A stretch of DNA of 64,000 nt, taken from NCBI RefSeq assembly GCF_013213835.1, contig NZ_JABSSU010000004.1:62001-126000 (forward strand). Reading direction: 5' to 3'. A program made the translations under genes and the position numbers. Origin of the DNA: Winogradskyella sp. Lineage in GTDB: Bacteria; Bacteroidota; Bacteroidia; Flavobacteriales; Flavobacteriaceae. The notes beneath the pieces are model-generated. The model did not search any database. It was not told the origin of the DNA and worked only from the letters and a program-made list of their open reading frames with translations. Of the stretch, positions 34,680 through 43,460 are shown piece by piece (positions within the stretch are counted from its first letter, which is position 1; the number at the start of each line of letters is the position of its first letter).

Positions 34680-36257
34680 TTAGTTATATTTTGAAGCTAA
34701 GTCTTTACAAACCGTAGTTAAAGTATCAATAACTTCGTCTGTTAATTTACCTGCTTTTAATGTATCTAAAGTATCTCTATGCTTAGCATTTAAGTACTCG
34801 ATATAATCTCTTTCAAATTCCTTTACTTTCTCTACAGGAACATCTTTTAATAAGTTTTTAGAACCTGCATAGATAATTGCAACCTGATCTTCTACAGTGT
34901 AAGGATCGTTTTGAGCTTGCTTTAAGATCTCTACGTTACGCTTACCTTTTTCAATTACATTTAACGTTGCAGCATCTAAATCAGAACCAAACTTAGCGAA
35001 TGCTTCTAATTCACGGAACTGTGCCTGGTCTAACTTTAATGTACCCGCTACTTTCTTCATAGATTTAATCTGAGCAGAACCACCTACACGAGATACAGAA
35101 ATACCTACGTTAATCGCTGGACGTACACCAGAGTTAAATAAATCTGATTCTAAGAATATCTGTCCATCAGTAATAGAAATTACGTTTGTTGGGATATATG
35201 CTGATACGTCACCAGCTTGCGTTTCAATAATTGGTAAAGCAGTTAAAGACCCACCACCTTTAACGATTGGCTTTAATGATTCTGGTAAATCATTCATGTT
35301 CTTAGCAATATCATCATCAGCAATAACTTTTGCCGCACGCTCTAATAATCTTGAGTGTAAGTAGAAAACGTCACCTGGATACGCCTCACGTCCTGGTGGA
35401 CGACGTAATAATAATGACACCTCACGGTAAGCTACCGCTTGCTTAGATAAATCATCATATACGATTAATGCCGGACGACCAGTATCTCTAAAGTACTCAC
35501 CAATTGCAGCACCTGCGAATGGTGCATATACCTGCATTGGTGCAGGATCAGATGCGTTAGCAGCAACAATTACTGTATAAGCTAAAGCTCCTTTTTCTTC
35601 TAAAGTCTTAGCAATACCAGCAACAGTAGACGCTTTTTGACCTACAGCTACATATACACAGAATACAGGCTCTCCTGCATCATAAAATTCTTTCTGGTTT
35701 AAGATAGTATCAATACATACTGTAGTTTTACCAGTCTGACGGTCACCAATTACAAGCTCACGCTGACCTCTACCTACAGGGATCATAGCGTCAATAGACT
35801 TAATACCTGTTTGCATTGGCTCATCTACTGGTTGACGATAGATAACACCTGGCGCTTTACGCTCTAAAGGCATTTCATATAAGTCACCACCAATAGGTCC
35901 TTTACCATCAATTGGGTTACCTAATGTATCAACAACACGACCAACCATTTCCTCTCCTACTTTAATAGAAGCGATACGCTCAGTACGTTTAACAGTTGCA
36001 CCTTCTTTAATTTCTTTAGAAGGTCCTAATAATACAACACCAACGTTATCTTCTTCAAGGTTAAGAACGATTCCTTCTAAACCGTTTTCAAACTCTACTA
36101 ACTCACCATATTGAGCGTTAGATAATCCGTAAACACGTGCAATACCATCACCAACAGTTAATACTGTTCCTACTTCATCTAATGAAGCACTTGCCTCAAA
36201 ACCTGAAAGTTGTTGTTTTAAAATTGCTGATACTTCAGCTGGTTTTACTTCTGCCAT
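34680..36257 (-). CDS. atpA: ATP synthase F1 alpha subunit
   Basis: 525 residues. P-loop GDRQTGKT at 171-178, DELSEED-type region replaced by [30 protein letters not shown], and the alpha-subunit signature around [17 protein letters not shown]. It forms the non-catalytic nucleotide sites of F1 together with beta. The beta and epsilon genes are absent here, as usual in Bacteroidota. It sits between atpH (55-base gap) and atpG. Confidence 0.99.
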   Translation of the reverse strand: MAEVKPAEVSAILKQQLSGFEASASLDEVGTVLTVGDGIARVYGLSNAQYGELVEFENGLEGIVLNLEEDNVGVVLLGPSKEIKEGATVKRTERIASIKVGEEMVGRVVDTLGNPIDGKGPIGGDLYEMPLERKAPGVIYRQPVDEPMQTGIKSIDAMIPVGRGQRELVIGDRQTGKTTVCIDTILNQKEFYDAGEPVFCVYVAVGQKASTVAGIAKTLEEKGALAYTVIVAANASDPAPMQVYAPFAGAAIGEYFRDTGRPALIVYDDLSKQAVAYREVSLLLRRPPGREAYPGDVFYLHSRLLERAAKVIADDDIAKNMNDLPESLKPIVKGGGSLTALPIIETQAGDVSAYIPTNVISITDGQIFLESDLFNSGVRPAINVGISVSRVGGSAQIKSMKKVAGTLKLDQAQFRELEAFAKFGSDLDAATLNVIEKGKRNVEILKQAQNDPYTVEDQVAIIYAGSKNLLKDVPVEKVKEFERDYIEYLNAKHRDTLDTLKAGKLTDEVIDTLTTVCKDLASKYN

Positions 36258-36312
36258 CTTTATTTAGATATTAGATGTTAGATGTTAGACTTCTGTCAGT
36301 TCTCTAACTATT

Positions 36313-36852
36313 TTAATTTAATGTAAATTCTCTTTTTAACTTATTTAACTGGTTAGCGATACTAGCATTATACTCTTTATCACCAACTCGTAAAATGAAT
36401 CCACCTATGATGTCTTCATTTACAGTGTTTGCAATGACCACTTTGTCACTACCTGTAAGTTCCTTAACCTTTGCTAAAGCTTTAGTTTCAATCTCCTTAG
36501 TTAATGGAACTGCTGTTGTTACTGTAGCCTCCACAATACCTTGAGCCTTGTCATACAACTCTTGATATTTATTTGCAACAGCACCAATGATATCTATTCG
36601 TTTATTACTAATTAACACGTCTAACAATCCTGTTGTAGTACTGTTAAGCTTAGTAAACACTTTTAATAATGTGTCTTTCTTTAATTCAGATTTTATAACT
36701 GAGCTTTGAAGCATTAAGTCTAAATCTTCATTTTCAGAAATTGTATTGGCAATAGCTTTCATGTCTGCATTTACAGCTTCAGCTACCTTTTGTTCTTGGG
36801 CTAAATCTAATACTGCTTTTGCATAACGTATTGCTGCTCTTGTTCCTGCCAT
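36313..36852 (-). CDS. atpH: ATP synthase F1 delta subunit
   Basis: 179 residues. Starts MAGTRAAIRYAKAVLDLAQEQ, typical of delta/OSCP, and ends with the conserved VNEDIIGGFILRVGDKEYNASIANQLNKL. It joins F1 to the peripheral stalk formed by subunit b. Seven bases separate it from atpF. Confidence 0.96.
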   Translation of the reverse strand: MAGTRAAIRYAKAVLDLAQEQKVAEAVNADMKAIANTISENEDLDLMLQSSVIKSELKKDTLLKVFTKLNSTTTGLLDVLISNKRIDIIGAVANKYQELYDKAQGIVEATVTTAVPLTKEIETKALAKVKELTGSDKVVIANTVNEDIIGGFILRVGDKEYNASIANQLNKLKREFTLN

Positions 36853-36859
36853 TATACTC

Positions 36860-37360
36860 TTAGTTTAAAGTTGCGTCACCTATCATAGAATCAACCAATG
36901 CAAGTTGCTTCTTCTTATCTGACAATTCTCCTTTTACTACTTTCTCAGCAATATCAATTGATAGACTTGCAACATGAGTTTTTAACTCAGCCATTGCAGC
37001 TTTCTTTTCAGTTTCGATAGCTGCTTGAGCTTGCTCTATAAGCTTACCTGCTTTTGCGTTTGCCTCTTCTGTAGCATCAGAGATAATTTTGTCTTTCATC
37101 TCACGAGCTTCTTTCAACATCGTTTCGCGCTCAGCTCTAGCTTCTTTAAGAAGACGCTCATTATCTGCATTAAGGTTTTCCATTTCCTTTTTAGCATTTT
37201 CGGCCGCATCTAATGCATTTTGAATACCTTCTTCTCTTTCATTAAGCGATGTTAAGATTGGTTTCCATGCAAACTTTACTAATAAGAATATTAATCCTAA
37301 TAATAAGATTGTCTGAACAATAAATAACCCTGGTGAAAAATCGTTTAATAATGTTTCCAT
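36860..37360 (-). CDS. atpF: ATP synthase F0 subunit b
   Basis: 166 residues. One N-terminal membrane helix (LFIVQTILLLGLIFLLVKFAW, ~12-32) followed by a long alanine/glutamate/lysine coiled coil, the classic stator b subunit that dimerises and binds delta. A 98-base gap with a strong hairpin separates it from atpE. Confidence 0.96.
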   Translation of the reverse strand: METLLNDFSPGLFIVQTILLLGLIFLLVKFAWKPILTSLNEREEGIQNALDAAENAKKEMENLNADNERLLKEARAERETMLKEAREMKDKIISDATEEANAKAGKLIEQAQAAIETEKKAAMAELKTHVASLSIDIAEKVVKGELSDKKKQLALVDSMIGDATLN

Positions 37361-37400
37361 TATATGTATTTATTTAATGTAAATTTTAATGTTTTTTTAA

Positions 37401-37437
37401 AACACGTCCTGCAACCAACCGTTGCAGGATTTGTGTT
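37401..37437 (-). other. Strong hairpin between atpE and atpF
   Basis: TCCTGCAAC (37407-37415) pairs with GTTGCAGGA (37421-37429), with AACAC/GTGTT as an outer stem. Only four T follow on the minus strand, so it is at most a partial terminator. It may stabilise the atpE end of the message and raise subunit c output. Confidence 0.6.
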
Positions 37438-37458
37438 CTTTTAGTTTTTCTTCGATTC

Positions 37459-37668
<210 letters not shown>

Positions 37669-37689
37669 TTAATTAAACAAACTCTTATA

Positions 37690-38808
37690 TTAATGGTGGT
37701 CGTGTTCTTCTACTGCCATACCAATAAATAATGCTGAAAGCATTGTAAAGATATACGCTTGTAAGAAGGCTACTAACACCTCTATTAATGTTATAAAAAA
37801 TGATAATACTAAGGATAATCCTGTTGCACCTACAACAGTTAATTCGCTCTTTAGTGTAAACATAATCGCAATTAAACTCATTACTACAATATGCCCTGCC
37901 GAAATGTTTGCGAACAAACGCACAAGTAGTGAGAAAGGTTTAATTAAGAAATGCCCCGCTAATTCTATTATTGCTAATACAGGCTTAACAAAAACCGGAA
38001 CACCTGGCATCCATAATACGTGACCCCAATAATCCTTGTTTCCACTAGCTGTATATATTATCAATGTAAAAATTGCCAAACATGCAGTTACCGCCAATTG
38101 ACCTGTTACATTAAACCCAAGTGGTGTTAAACCTAATAAGTTCAATATCCAAATGAAAAAGAATACCGTTAATAAATATCCCGTAAAACGTCTGTAGTGT
38201 TTCTCACCAATATTTGGTCTTGCAATTTCGTCTCTCACATAAAGTACTAATGGTTCTAAAACACGACCAAAGCCTGTTGGCACTTGTTTTTTCTTGTACT
38301 GTTTAGCTAATGAAGAAAAACCTAAAAACATTAATAAGCCAACTAACAGCACTCCAAAAACACTTTTAGTAATGGATAAATCTAAAACTTTATGAGCATT
38401 AGTTGCATGATGATCTGCATCAAAAGCAACTTCAGCAGCACCTTCTTCTAACTCGTAAATTTTGCTGTGAATCTTTGTGAATTTAAGTCCCCCTTTTTCA
38501 ACAATTACATGACCATTATCATCATGATGAAACTCAGAAGACATAAAGGTCACCAAACCTTCACTAGACCATACAATTACTGGTAATGGAAAACCTACAT
38601 GTTTTCTTTGACCATCACTAGTGTAAGAAAACAAATGAAAATCATGAGAATCTTTAAGGTGATGAACAATATAGTCTTTTACTTCCTCTTTGGTGTCAAC
38701 CTCTCCAGCATCATGAGAATTAGCCGGTTCTTTAGCCTGTAGCGTAAGTGATAACAATGCTAAAAGGGCAAACAAATAAGTTTTGATAGATTTTTGTGCT
38801 ATTTTCAT
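37690..38808 (-). CDS. atpB: ATP synthase F0 subunit a
   Basis: 372 residues from the ATG at 38808, which gives a signal peptide (MKIAQKSIKTYLFALLALLS) and fits the promoter just upstream; the longer frame to 38859 is rejected. A ~130-residue periplasmic extension rich in His and Asp precedes the five-helix a-subunit core, with the essential arginine in LLVRLFANISAGH. It forms the proton channels beside the c-ring. The long histidine-rich N-terminal extension (HHDDNGHV, DADHHATNAH) is common in Bacteroidota a subunits. Confidence 0.94.
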   Translation of the reverse strand: MKIAQKSIKTYLFALLALLSLTLQAKEPANSHDAGEVDTKEEVKDYIVHHLKDSHDFHLFSYTSDGQRKHVGFPLPVIVWSSEGLVTFMSSEFHHDDNGHVIVEKGGLKFTKIHSKIYELEEGAAEVAFDADHHATNAHKVLDLSITKSVFGVLLVGLLMFLGFSSLAKQYKKKQVPTGFGRVLEPLVLYVRDEIARPNIGEKHYRRFTGYLLTVFFFIWILNLLGLTPLGFNVTGQLAVTACLAIFTLIIYTASGNKDYWGHVLWMPGVPVFVKPVLAIIELAGHFLIKPFSLLVRLFANISAGHIVVMSLIAIMFTLKSELTVVGATGLSLVLSFFITLIEVLVAFLQAYIFTMLSALFIGMAVEEHDHH

Positions 38809-38846
38809 TTCTTTCTTTTGAAAAATTACGCTCAATAAATTCGGCG

Positions 38847-38876
38847 CAAAGGTACACAATTAATTACTATCTCAAA
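38847..38876 (-). promoter_or_regulatory. Promoter of the ATP synthase operon
   Basis: Minus-strand TTTG (38876-38873), 18 bases, TACCTTTG (38854-38847). A full consensus match ~40 bases before the atpB ATG, separating atpB-G from the upstream bactofilin/atpZ genes. Confidence 0.78.
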
Positions 38877-38897
38877 CTCTTTTTTAATTTATTAATT

Positions 38898-39272
38898 TTA
38901 AAGCTTTTGATTTAAGATTTTTGAAATGAAAAACACCTCAAAAATTAATAGTGAAAAAAGAGGAATTAATAACGAAATACGCAACTTCATTGTCAATGGT
39001 TCTGTAAAAACTGAATCATAAAAAATCACACCAAAAAACGCCAATTTCACAACTACAGCAGCTAAATAAATAAAACCTAATTGATCTTTGATTTTTTTAT
39101 TGCCACTTCCAAGTTTAAACAACGTGCAAATTATGAAGGAACTTACAGCGAAAAACATGTAGACATTTTTAAGACTATATGTCAAACTTTCGACAAAATT
39201 ACTGTGTACTAAAAAAATCAGCACAGAAACTACGAGAAATGTAATACAATAGATGAGGATAGATTTTACCAT
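38898..39272 (-). CDS. Four-helix membrane protein upstream of atpB (DUF6168-like)
   Basis: 124 residues, nearly all in four predicted membrane helices (ILIYCITFLVVSVLIFLVH; MFFAVSSFIICTLFK; LGFIYLAAVVVKLAFFGVIFY; LRISLLIPLFSLLIFEVFFI). It occupies the slot where AtpI is found in other bacteria, next to AtpZ, so it may aid F0 assembly or magnesium/calcium transport with AtpZ. I believe it corresponds to DUF6168, from memory of gene order. One base separates it from atpZ. Confidence 0.72.
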   Translation of the reverse strand: MVKSILIYCITFLVVSVLIFLVHSNFVESLTYSLKNVYMFFAVSSFIICTLFKLGSGNKKIKDQLGFIYLAAVVVKLAFFGVIFYDSVFTEPLTMKLRISLLIPLFSLLIFEVFFISKILNQKL

Positions 39273-39273
39273 T

Positions 39274-39483
39274 TTAGTCCTTTGATAATTTAATAACTTG
39301 AGAAATTACTAGATACATAGACAAAAATACCGCGAGCAGTGTTACAACAGATTCGTACTTGTCAGAATTATACTTTGTATCTAACCAACTACCCAACCAA
39401 TTACCTGCATAAATAGTTAAACCCATTTGAAATGCAATACCTGTAAATCTCAAAAATTTATTAGGCCGTTTTTCCTTGTCCAC
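39274..39483 (-). CDS. atpZ: AtpZ/AtpI-family membrane protein
   Basis: 69 residues with two membrane helices (FLRFTGIAFQMGLTIYAGNWLG and VVTLLAVFLSMYLVISQVI) separated by the LGSWLDTKYNS hairpin typical of AtpZ. AtpZ proteins sit beside F0 genes and are thought to help c-ring assembly or cation uptake. The first 23 bases overlap the bactofilin gene, so translation is coupled to it. Confidence 0.85.
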   Translation of the reverse strand: MDKEKRPNKFLRFTGIAFQMGLTIYAGNWLGSWLDTKYNSDKYESVVTLLAVFLSMYLVISQVIKLSKD

Positions 39484-39889
39484 TTGCTATGGTTTGAGAA
39501 GACTCATTGCTTAAAGATTTTACAGCACCTTTCATGCTACAAGTTGCATTAAATGTAGCTCCTGGTTCAACAGCAAGTTTACTAGTGTGCACTTCACCTT
39601 CAATATGTGCAGTTGACTTTAATGATAAGGTACCCGAAAGTATAAGTTTACCTGAAAACTTACCTTCAAAATCTGCATTTTCACCAACTAAAGTCCCTTT
39701 AATTAAGCCTGTTTTACCAACAACAACTTTTCCTGAAGTTTTTACATTACCTTCAATAGTGCCATCAATTCTAAATGGTCCATTGCTTTCAATATCACCA
39801 ACAATCTTTGTGCCTTGTGAAATGATATTTTGTTGTGTGCCAGTTTCCATGGTTTTATAATTTTTGGATTTTGAATCTGAAGAAAACAT
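39461..39889 (-). CDS. Bactofilin (polymer-forming cytoskeletal protein)
   Basis: 142 residues. The central ~100 residues show the right-handed beta-helix repeat of bactofilins (IVGDIESNGPFRIDGTIEGNV, GKTGLIKGTLVGENADFEGKF, GTLSLKSTAHIEGEVHTSKL). Flexible tails flank the core. Bactofilins form nucleotide-free filaments that organise wall synthesis, polarity or motility. Here the gene lies between sprE (11 bases downstream of it) and atpZ (overlapping), so it may organise envelope machinery; the connection is positional. Confidence 0.9.
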   Translation of the reverse strand: MFSSDSKSKNYKTMETGTQQNIISQGTKIVGDIESNGPFRIDGTIEGNVKTSGKVVVGKTGLIKGTLVGENADFEGKFSGKLILSGTLSLKSTAHIEGEVHTSKLAVEPGATFNATCSMKGAVKSLSNESSQTIASGQGKTA

Positions 39890-39900
39890 AATCAGTTATT

Positions 39901-42543
39901 TTACTCTAGTTTTAAATATGCATTTAAGTTTTTATGACGTTGTATAATCGTATAGTTTGGTGAAGATATAGCGAAATATTCCTTAGTGATTTTTGGCTTA
40001 ATCTTTCTTCCTCTTTTATCTTTTTCATCAGAACTTAACAGCTCTGCAAAACCTTTTGCTCCTTGTATACTTTTTAGCCCATGCACAACGATAAAAGTGG
40101 AACTTTCGTCATAGACATCTATAGAGGTCGTTAAATCAAAATAAGATATTTTCTTTTCAATTTCTTCTTCCAAAGTTTTCTTGAAAGCTTCTAAATCTTC
40201 ATTTTCACTATTCTGAAAATGATAAATTACATTAAAATACTTTGGCTTATCATCTGAGATAAATTCCTTTTTTGCAAGCACAGGAATGGCATTCTGCAAT
40301 AACTCTTGAGCCTTCTTGCCTTCATCAGAGTTGGCATAAGTTAAAGCAATATAATTGATACCTTCCTTATATGCTTCAAACCCATATAGTCTTCCTTTAG
40401 CCGATGTTTTTAAAATTTCAAACTTAGGCACAAAGTCATCACCTTCAAATCGCTTAATCTGTCGCTCTGTTTCAGCAATTACCTCAGCATAATTCTGTTC
40501 TTCAAACTGTTGATACAAGTTCTTGTAAATTGCTTCCGGACTATTTTCGTCTTTGGAAAGTGCAGCGTCTGGATTACTTAAAATCTCAGCATATCTCGAA
40601 TCTGGATAGTTTGCAATAATGTCAGACTTCATAGCGTCTGCTTTAGAGGTTAATCCTAATTCAACATACAACTTATATAGATTGTATTTAGAAGGTAAAA
40701 TTAGACGCTCTTCTGGATTATAAGTTAAAAGATCTTCAAAACGAGATTGAGACAATTCAAACTCACTAAATTTTTCTTTGTATAATATCCCTAATTGGTA
40801 ATAGGCAAAATTGCGATCCTTAGCTATACTGTCTATTACAACTTCATCTGTTGGTAAGGATGCAATATAAGTTTGTGGGTCATATTCTTTTTCTGTACCT
40901 GTTATTTTTTCTGTCTCTCCTTTTTCCCCGCGTTCTAAGTCTGCACGATCATCAGACAGTCTCCAATTGTCTTGTAACTTGCGATCGCCCCATAACTTTA
41001 AAAACTCACTTTTGCCATATGCAACCGTAGAAGGATTATAAAAATAAAAATTGCTGGTATTTTTATTAGAAGGTAATCCTATAGGCATGGCTCCTTTGTT
41101 AGGACTTGTTCTTGAAATCGAATTATTCGTATTACCTTTTCCTGGTACATTTAGGGTATTTACTTGATTGTTTACACGACTATTGGTTTGATTTCTGGCC
41201 TCTATTTCTTTTTTCTTTGCTTCCTCAATTGCCTTCGCCTTTAAATCTTCGGCGTATTTAGTATATATTGCTAATTGCTCTTCCTTAGGGAGCTTTATCA
41301 TTCTAAGAATACTATCATTTAATTGTGCGATATCCTCGTAATAGATAACATCATCTAAATTCTCACGCTTCTTTTTGATGGTTCTATATGACTTTGTGTT
41401 TTTTTCCATAGCAGTCATAGTACTATCATAATAAGCGCCGGCTGTTTTGTAGATGGTTCTATCAAAATACATATTGCCTAAGGTCTCATAATTGGTCGCT
41501 CTCAAATAATTATCTGTGGTTGTTTTTCTAAGTGACTTATTATAAAACACCTCTGCTAAACTGTCTGAAGCCTTCCCTTTATGATATTCAGCGATACGAT
41601 GGAAAATTTTATCTAGGAATGGCCTATTTTCTCTGTTCTCGGAAAGTTCTGTCATGTACTCTTCAAATTCAATCTCACTTTCCTTAGAAGTAGGCTCAAA
41701 ATTATATGATTTTTCAAGGTGTGCATTGATATAGAAGGCTCTAGGAATTTGTCTATGCATTTTTATTATTGCATCAAATTCCATATTTGCGCTATCCTTT
41801 TCTTCAAACTCGTTATAAAGTTGACCTTTGATAAAATGGAAGCGCGCCTTTTCGCTCTTTACCTTTGTGTTTTCGGCGGCAATTGCCAATTGTGGTATAG
41901 CACTATCTTTTGCCTTAATGTTAATATATGCTTGGGCTAAAGCCGCAGACGCATCGGCTAAATCCTGGCCTTCAATTATACCTTCTTCTTCTTCAAGTAA
42001 ACGCTTTAGTCTTTTAATTGCAACCTCATTATTATCTAAACGCATGTTCGCTTTCTCGCGCCAAATTTTCACTTGGTTGATTTTATCACTTGTAGGATAC
42101 TTGTTAAGGATATTATTGAATGCCGCTAGTGCAGGAACAAAACGTTGATCGTAGTACCTCGCTTTTCCTAATAACAAATAAGCCTCATCAATTTGAGGGT
42201 TTTTCTCTTTACCGTCAATATTCATTCCATGCTTTTGAATAGCCTTTATAGCCTTCTCTTCAGCAAGGTCAAAGTCTGGATTGTTCTTTTGTCCTGGTAA
42301 AAAAATATCATCTTCTACCTTCATTCGTTCAACAGGAAGTAATTCCCAGAAGTTCTCCGTAAACGCATCATTAACAGACAGCTTACCTCTATCTAATGCC
42401 AAATTTCCATTGTACAAGACATTATATTTTGTGCCTAATGCATGAAAATTTCTATTGATAAAGGTGTCCTTTTTTCTTGAACAACTTTGGGCAATTATTG
42501 CCACAATCAAAAGTGATAATAGATATTTTACCTTAAACTTCAA
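39901..42543 (-). CDS. sprE: T9SS periplasmic lipoprotein SprE/PorW
   Basis: 880 residues. Lipoprotein signal with lipobox IAQSC (cysteine 21), followed by the highly characteristic FHALGTKYNVLYNGNLALDRG, which marks SprE/PorW proteins. The rest is TPR repeats in two blocks (~100-420 and ~590-760) around a low-complexity Asn/Ser/Thr linker (~460-510). SprE is required for T9SS and gliding in Flavobacterium johnsoniae; PorW links secretion complexes in Porphyromonas. Its presence with gldH and a T9SS cargo gene is consistent. First gene of the sprE-bactofilin-atpZ unit. Confidence 0.9.
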   Translation of the reverse strand: MKFKVKYLLSLLIVAIIAQSCSRKKDTFINRNFHALGTKYNVLYNGNLALDRGKLSVNDAFTENFWELLPVERMKVEDDIFLPGQKNNPDFDLAEEKAIKAIQKHGMNIDGKEKNPQIDEAYLLLGKARYYDQRFVPALAAFNNILNKYPTSDKINQVKIWREKANMRLDNNEVAIKRLKRLLEEEEGIIEGQDLADASAALAQAYINIKAKDSAIPQLAIAAENTKVKSEKARFHFIKGQLYNEFEEKDSANMEFDAIIKMHRQIPRAFYINAHLEKSYNFEPTSKESEIEFEEYMTELSENRENRPFLDKIFHRIAEYHKGKASDSLAEVFYNKSLRKTTTDNYLRATNYETLGNMYFDRTIYKTAGAYYDSTMTAMEKNTKSYRTIKKKRENLDDVIYYEDIAQLNDSILRMIKLPKEEQLAIYTKYAEDLKAKAIEEAKKKEIEARNQTNSRVNNQVNTLNVPGKGNTNNSISRTSPNKGAMPIGLPSNKNTSNFYFYNPSTVAYGKSEFLKLWGDRKLQDNWRLSDDRADLERGEKGETEKITGTEKEYDPQTYIASLPTDEVVIDSIAKDRNFAYYQLGILYKEKFSEFELSQSRFEDLLTYNPEERLILPSKYNLYKLYVELGLTSKADAMKSDIIANYPDSRYAEILSNPDAALSKDENSPEAIYKNLYQQFEEQNYAEVIAETERQIKRFEGDDFVPKFEILKTSAKGRLYGFEAYKEGINYIALTYANSDEGKKAQELLQNAIPVLAKKEFISDDKPKYFNVIYHFQNSENEDLEAFKKTLEEEIEKKISYFDLTTSIDVYDESSTFIVVHGLKSIQGAKGFAELLSSDEKDKRGRKIKPKITKEYFAISSPNYTIIQRHKNLNAYLKLE

Positions 42544-42645
42544 CGTACGTTCTTTTTGATAAGTAAATAACTACACTATTAAGCTTTTAGTGTGCTAAGT
42601 GGTAAAAATAATCATCTTTTTGAAATAGAAGCTGATGTTGAATTA

Positions 42646-42695
42646 AAAATCCCTTTTACAATCTAGCTAAGACGCTAGGATGAAAAGGGAATTTT
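42646..42695 (-). terminator. Terminator of the PadR/ABC operon
   Basis: AAAATCCCTTTT (42646-42657) pairs with AAAAGGGAATTTT (42683-42695), with an inner ATCTAGC/GCTAGGAT stem. The minus strand ends in TTTTTAATTC, ~30 bases after the stop at 42724. Confidence 0.75.
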
Positions 42696-42723
42696 ATTGA
42701 GTCTGCTTTATCTTTATAAAGCG

Positions 42724-43443
42724 TTATTCTTCTTCTGACGTTTCTAAATTACTAGCAAAATGAGCTTCTAATTCTTTAAGTGTTGTTGGGTTTGTTTCAA
42801 GGTCTTTTACAATGTTACCCTTTTCTAAAACAACGATGCGCTCACACACATCTGTTACATGCATAAGATCGTGACTAGAAACCATTACCGTTACACCTTG
42901 CTTTTCAGCTAAATCTTTTAGGATTTGCTTTAATCTAATTTGAGTTGTTGGGTCTAAATTTGCAAAAGGCTCATCTAAAATGATAACTTCTGGGTTTCCT
43001 ATAAGTGCAGCAACTATCCCTGCTTTTTTCTGATTTCCTTTACTAAGATCTCTCAAATACTTTTTCTTGCCAATGATTTCTCCATTAAAGAAATCTTCGA
43101 ACTTAGAAGTTAATGCATCAACATCCGCCTTATTTTGTCCTCGCAAATCACCAATAAAGTAGAAATACTCTTCTGGTGTCAAATAGCCTATTAAGAAACT
43201 CTCGTCTATAAATGCAGATGTAAATGGTTTCCAATCTTCACTCGCATCTACTGCGACGTCATTATTAGTTATCCTACCTGTAGATGGCTTAATAAGGTCT
43301 AATAATAAGCTGAAATATGTTGTTTTTCCTGCACCGTTATTTCCTACTAAACCAAAGCTTTGTCCTTTTGGAATAGATAATTCTTCAATGTTAAGAACCG
43401 TTGTTCCGTTATATGTTTTCGAAAGGTCTTTTGTATATATCAT
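42724..43443 (-). CDS. ABC exporter ATP-binding protein
   Basis: 239 residues. Walker A GNNGAGKTT (~35-43), signature LSKGNQKKAGI (~133-143) and Walker B VIILDEPFANLDP (~153-165), with a final switch histidine in VSSHD. The class is that of ABC-2 type drug or lipid exporters. Partner of the DUF5687 permease 17 bases upstream in the same operon. The acidic C-terminal tail (NLETSEEE) is unremarkable. Substrate not readable. Confidence 0.92.
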   Translation of the reverse strand: MIYTKDLSKTYNGTTVLNIEELSIPKGQSFGLVGNNGAGKTTYFSLLLDLIKPSTGRITNNDVAVDASEDWKPFTSAFIDESFLIGYLTPEEYFYFIGDLRGQNKADVDALTSKFEDFFNGEIIGKKKYLRDLSKGNQKKAGIVAALIGNPEVIILDEPFANLDPTTQIRLKQILKDLAEKQGVTVMVSSHDLMHVTDVCERIVVLEKGNIVKDLETNPTTLKELEAHFASNLETSEEE

Positions 43444-43460
43444 GATGTTGATGTGTAATA

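Noticed and set aside
36265..36295. TTAGATG-type short tandem repeats between atpA and atpH
   Set aside because: Only three imperfect 7-base units in a 55-base gap; likely simple-sequence noise.
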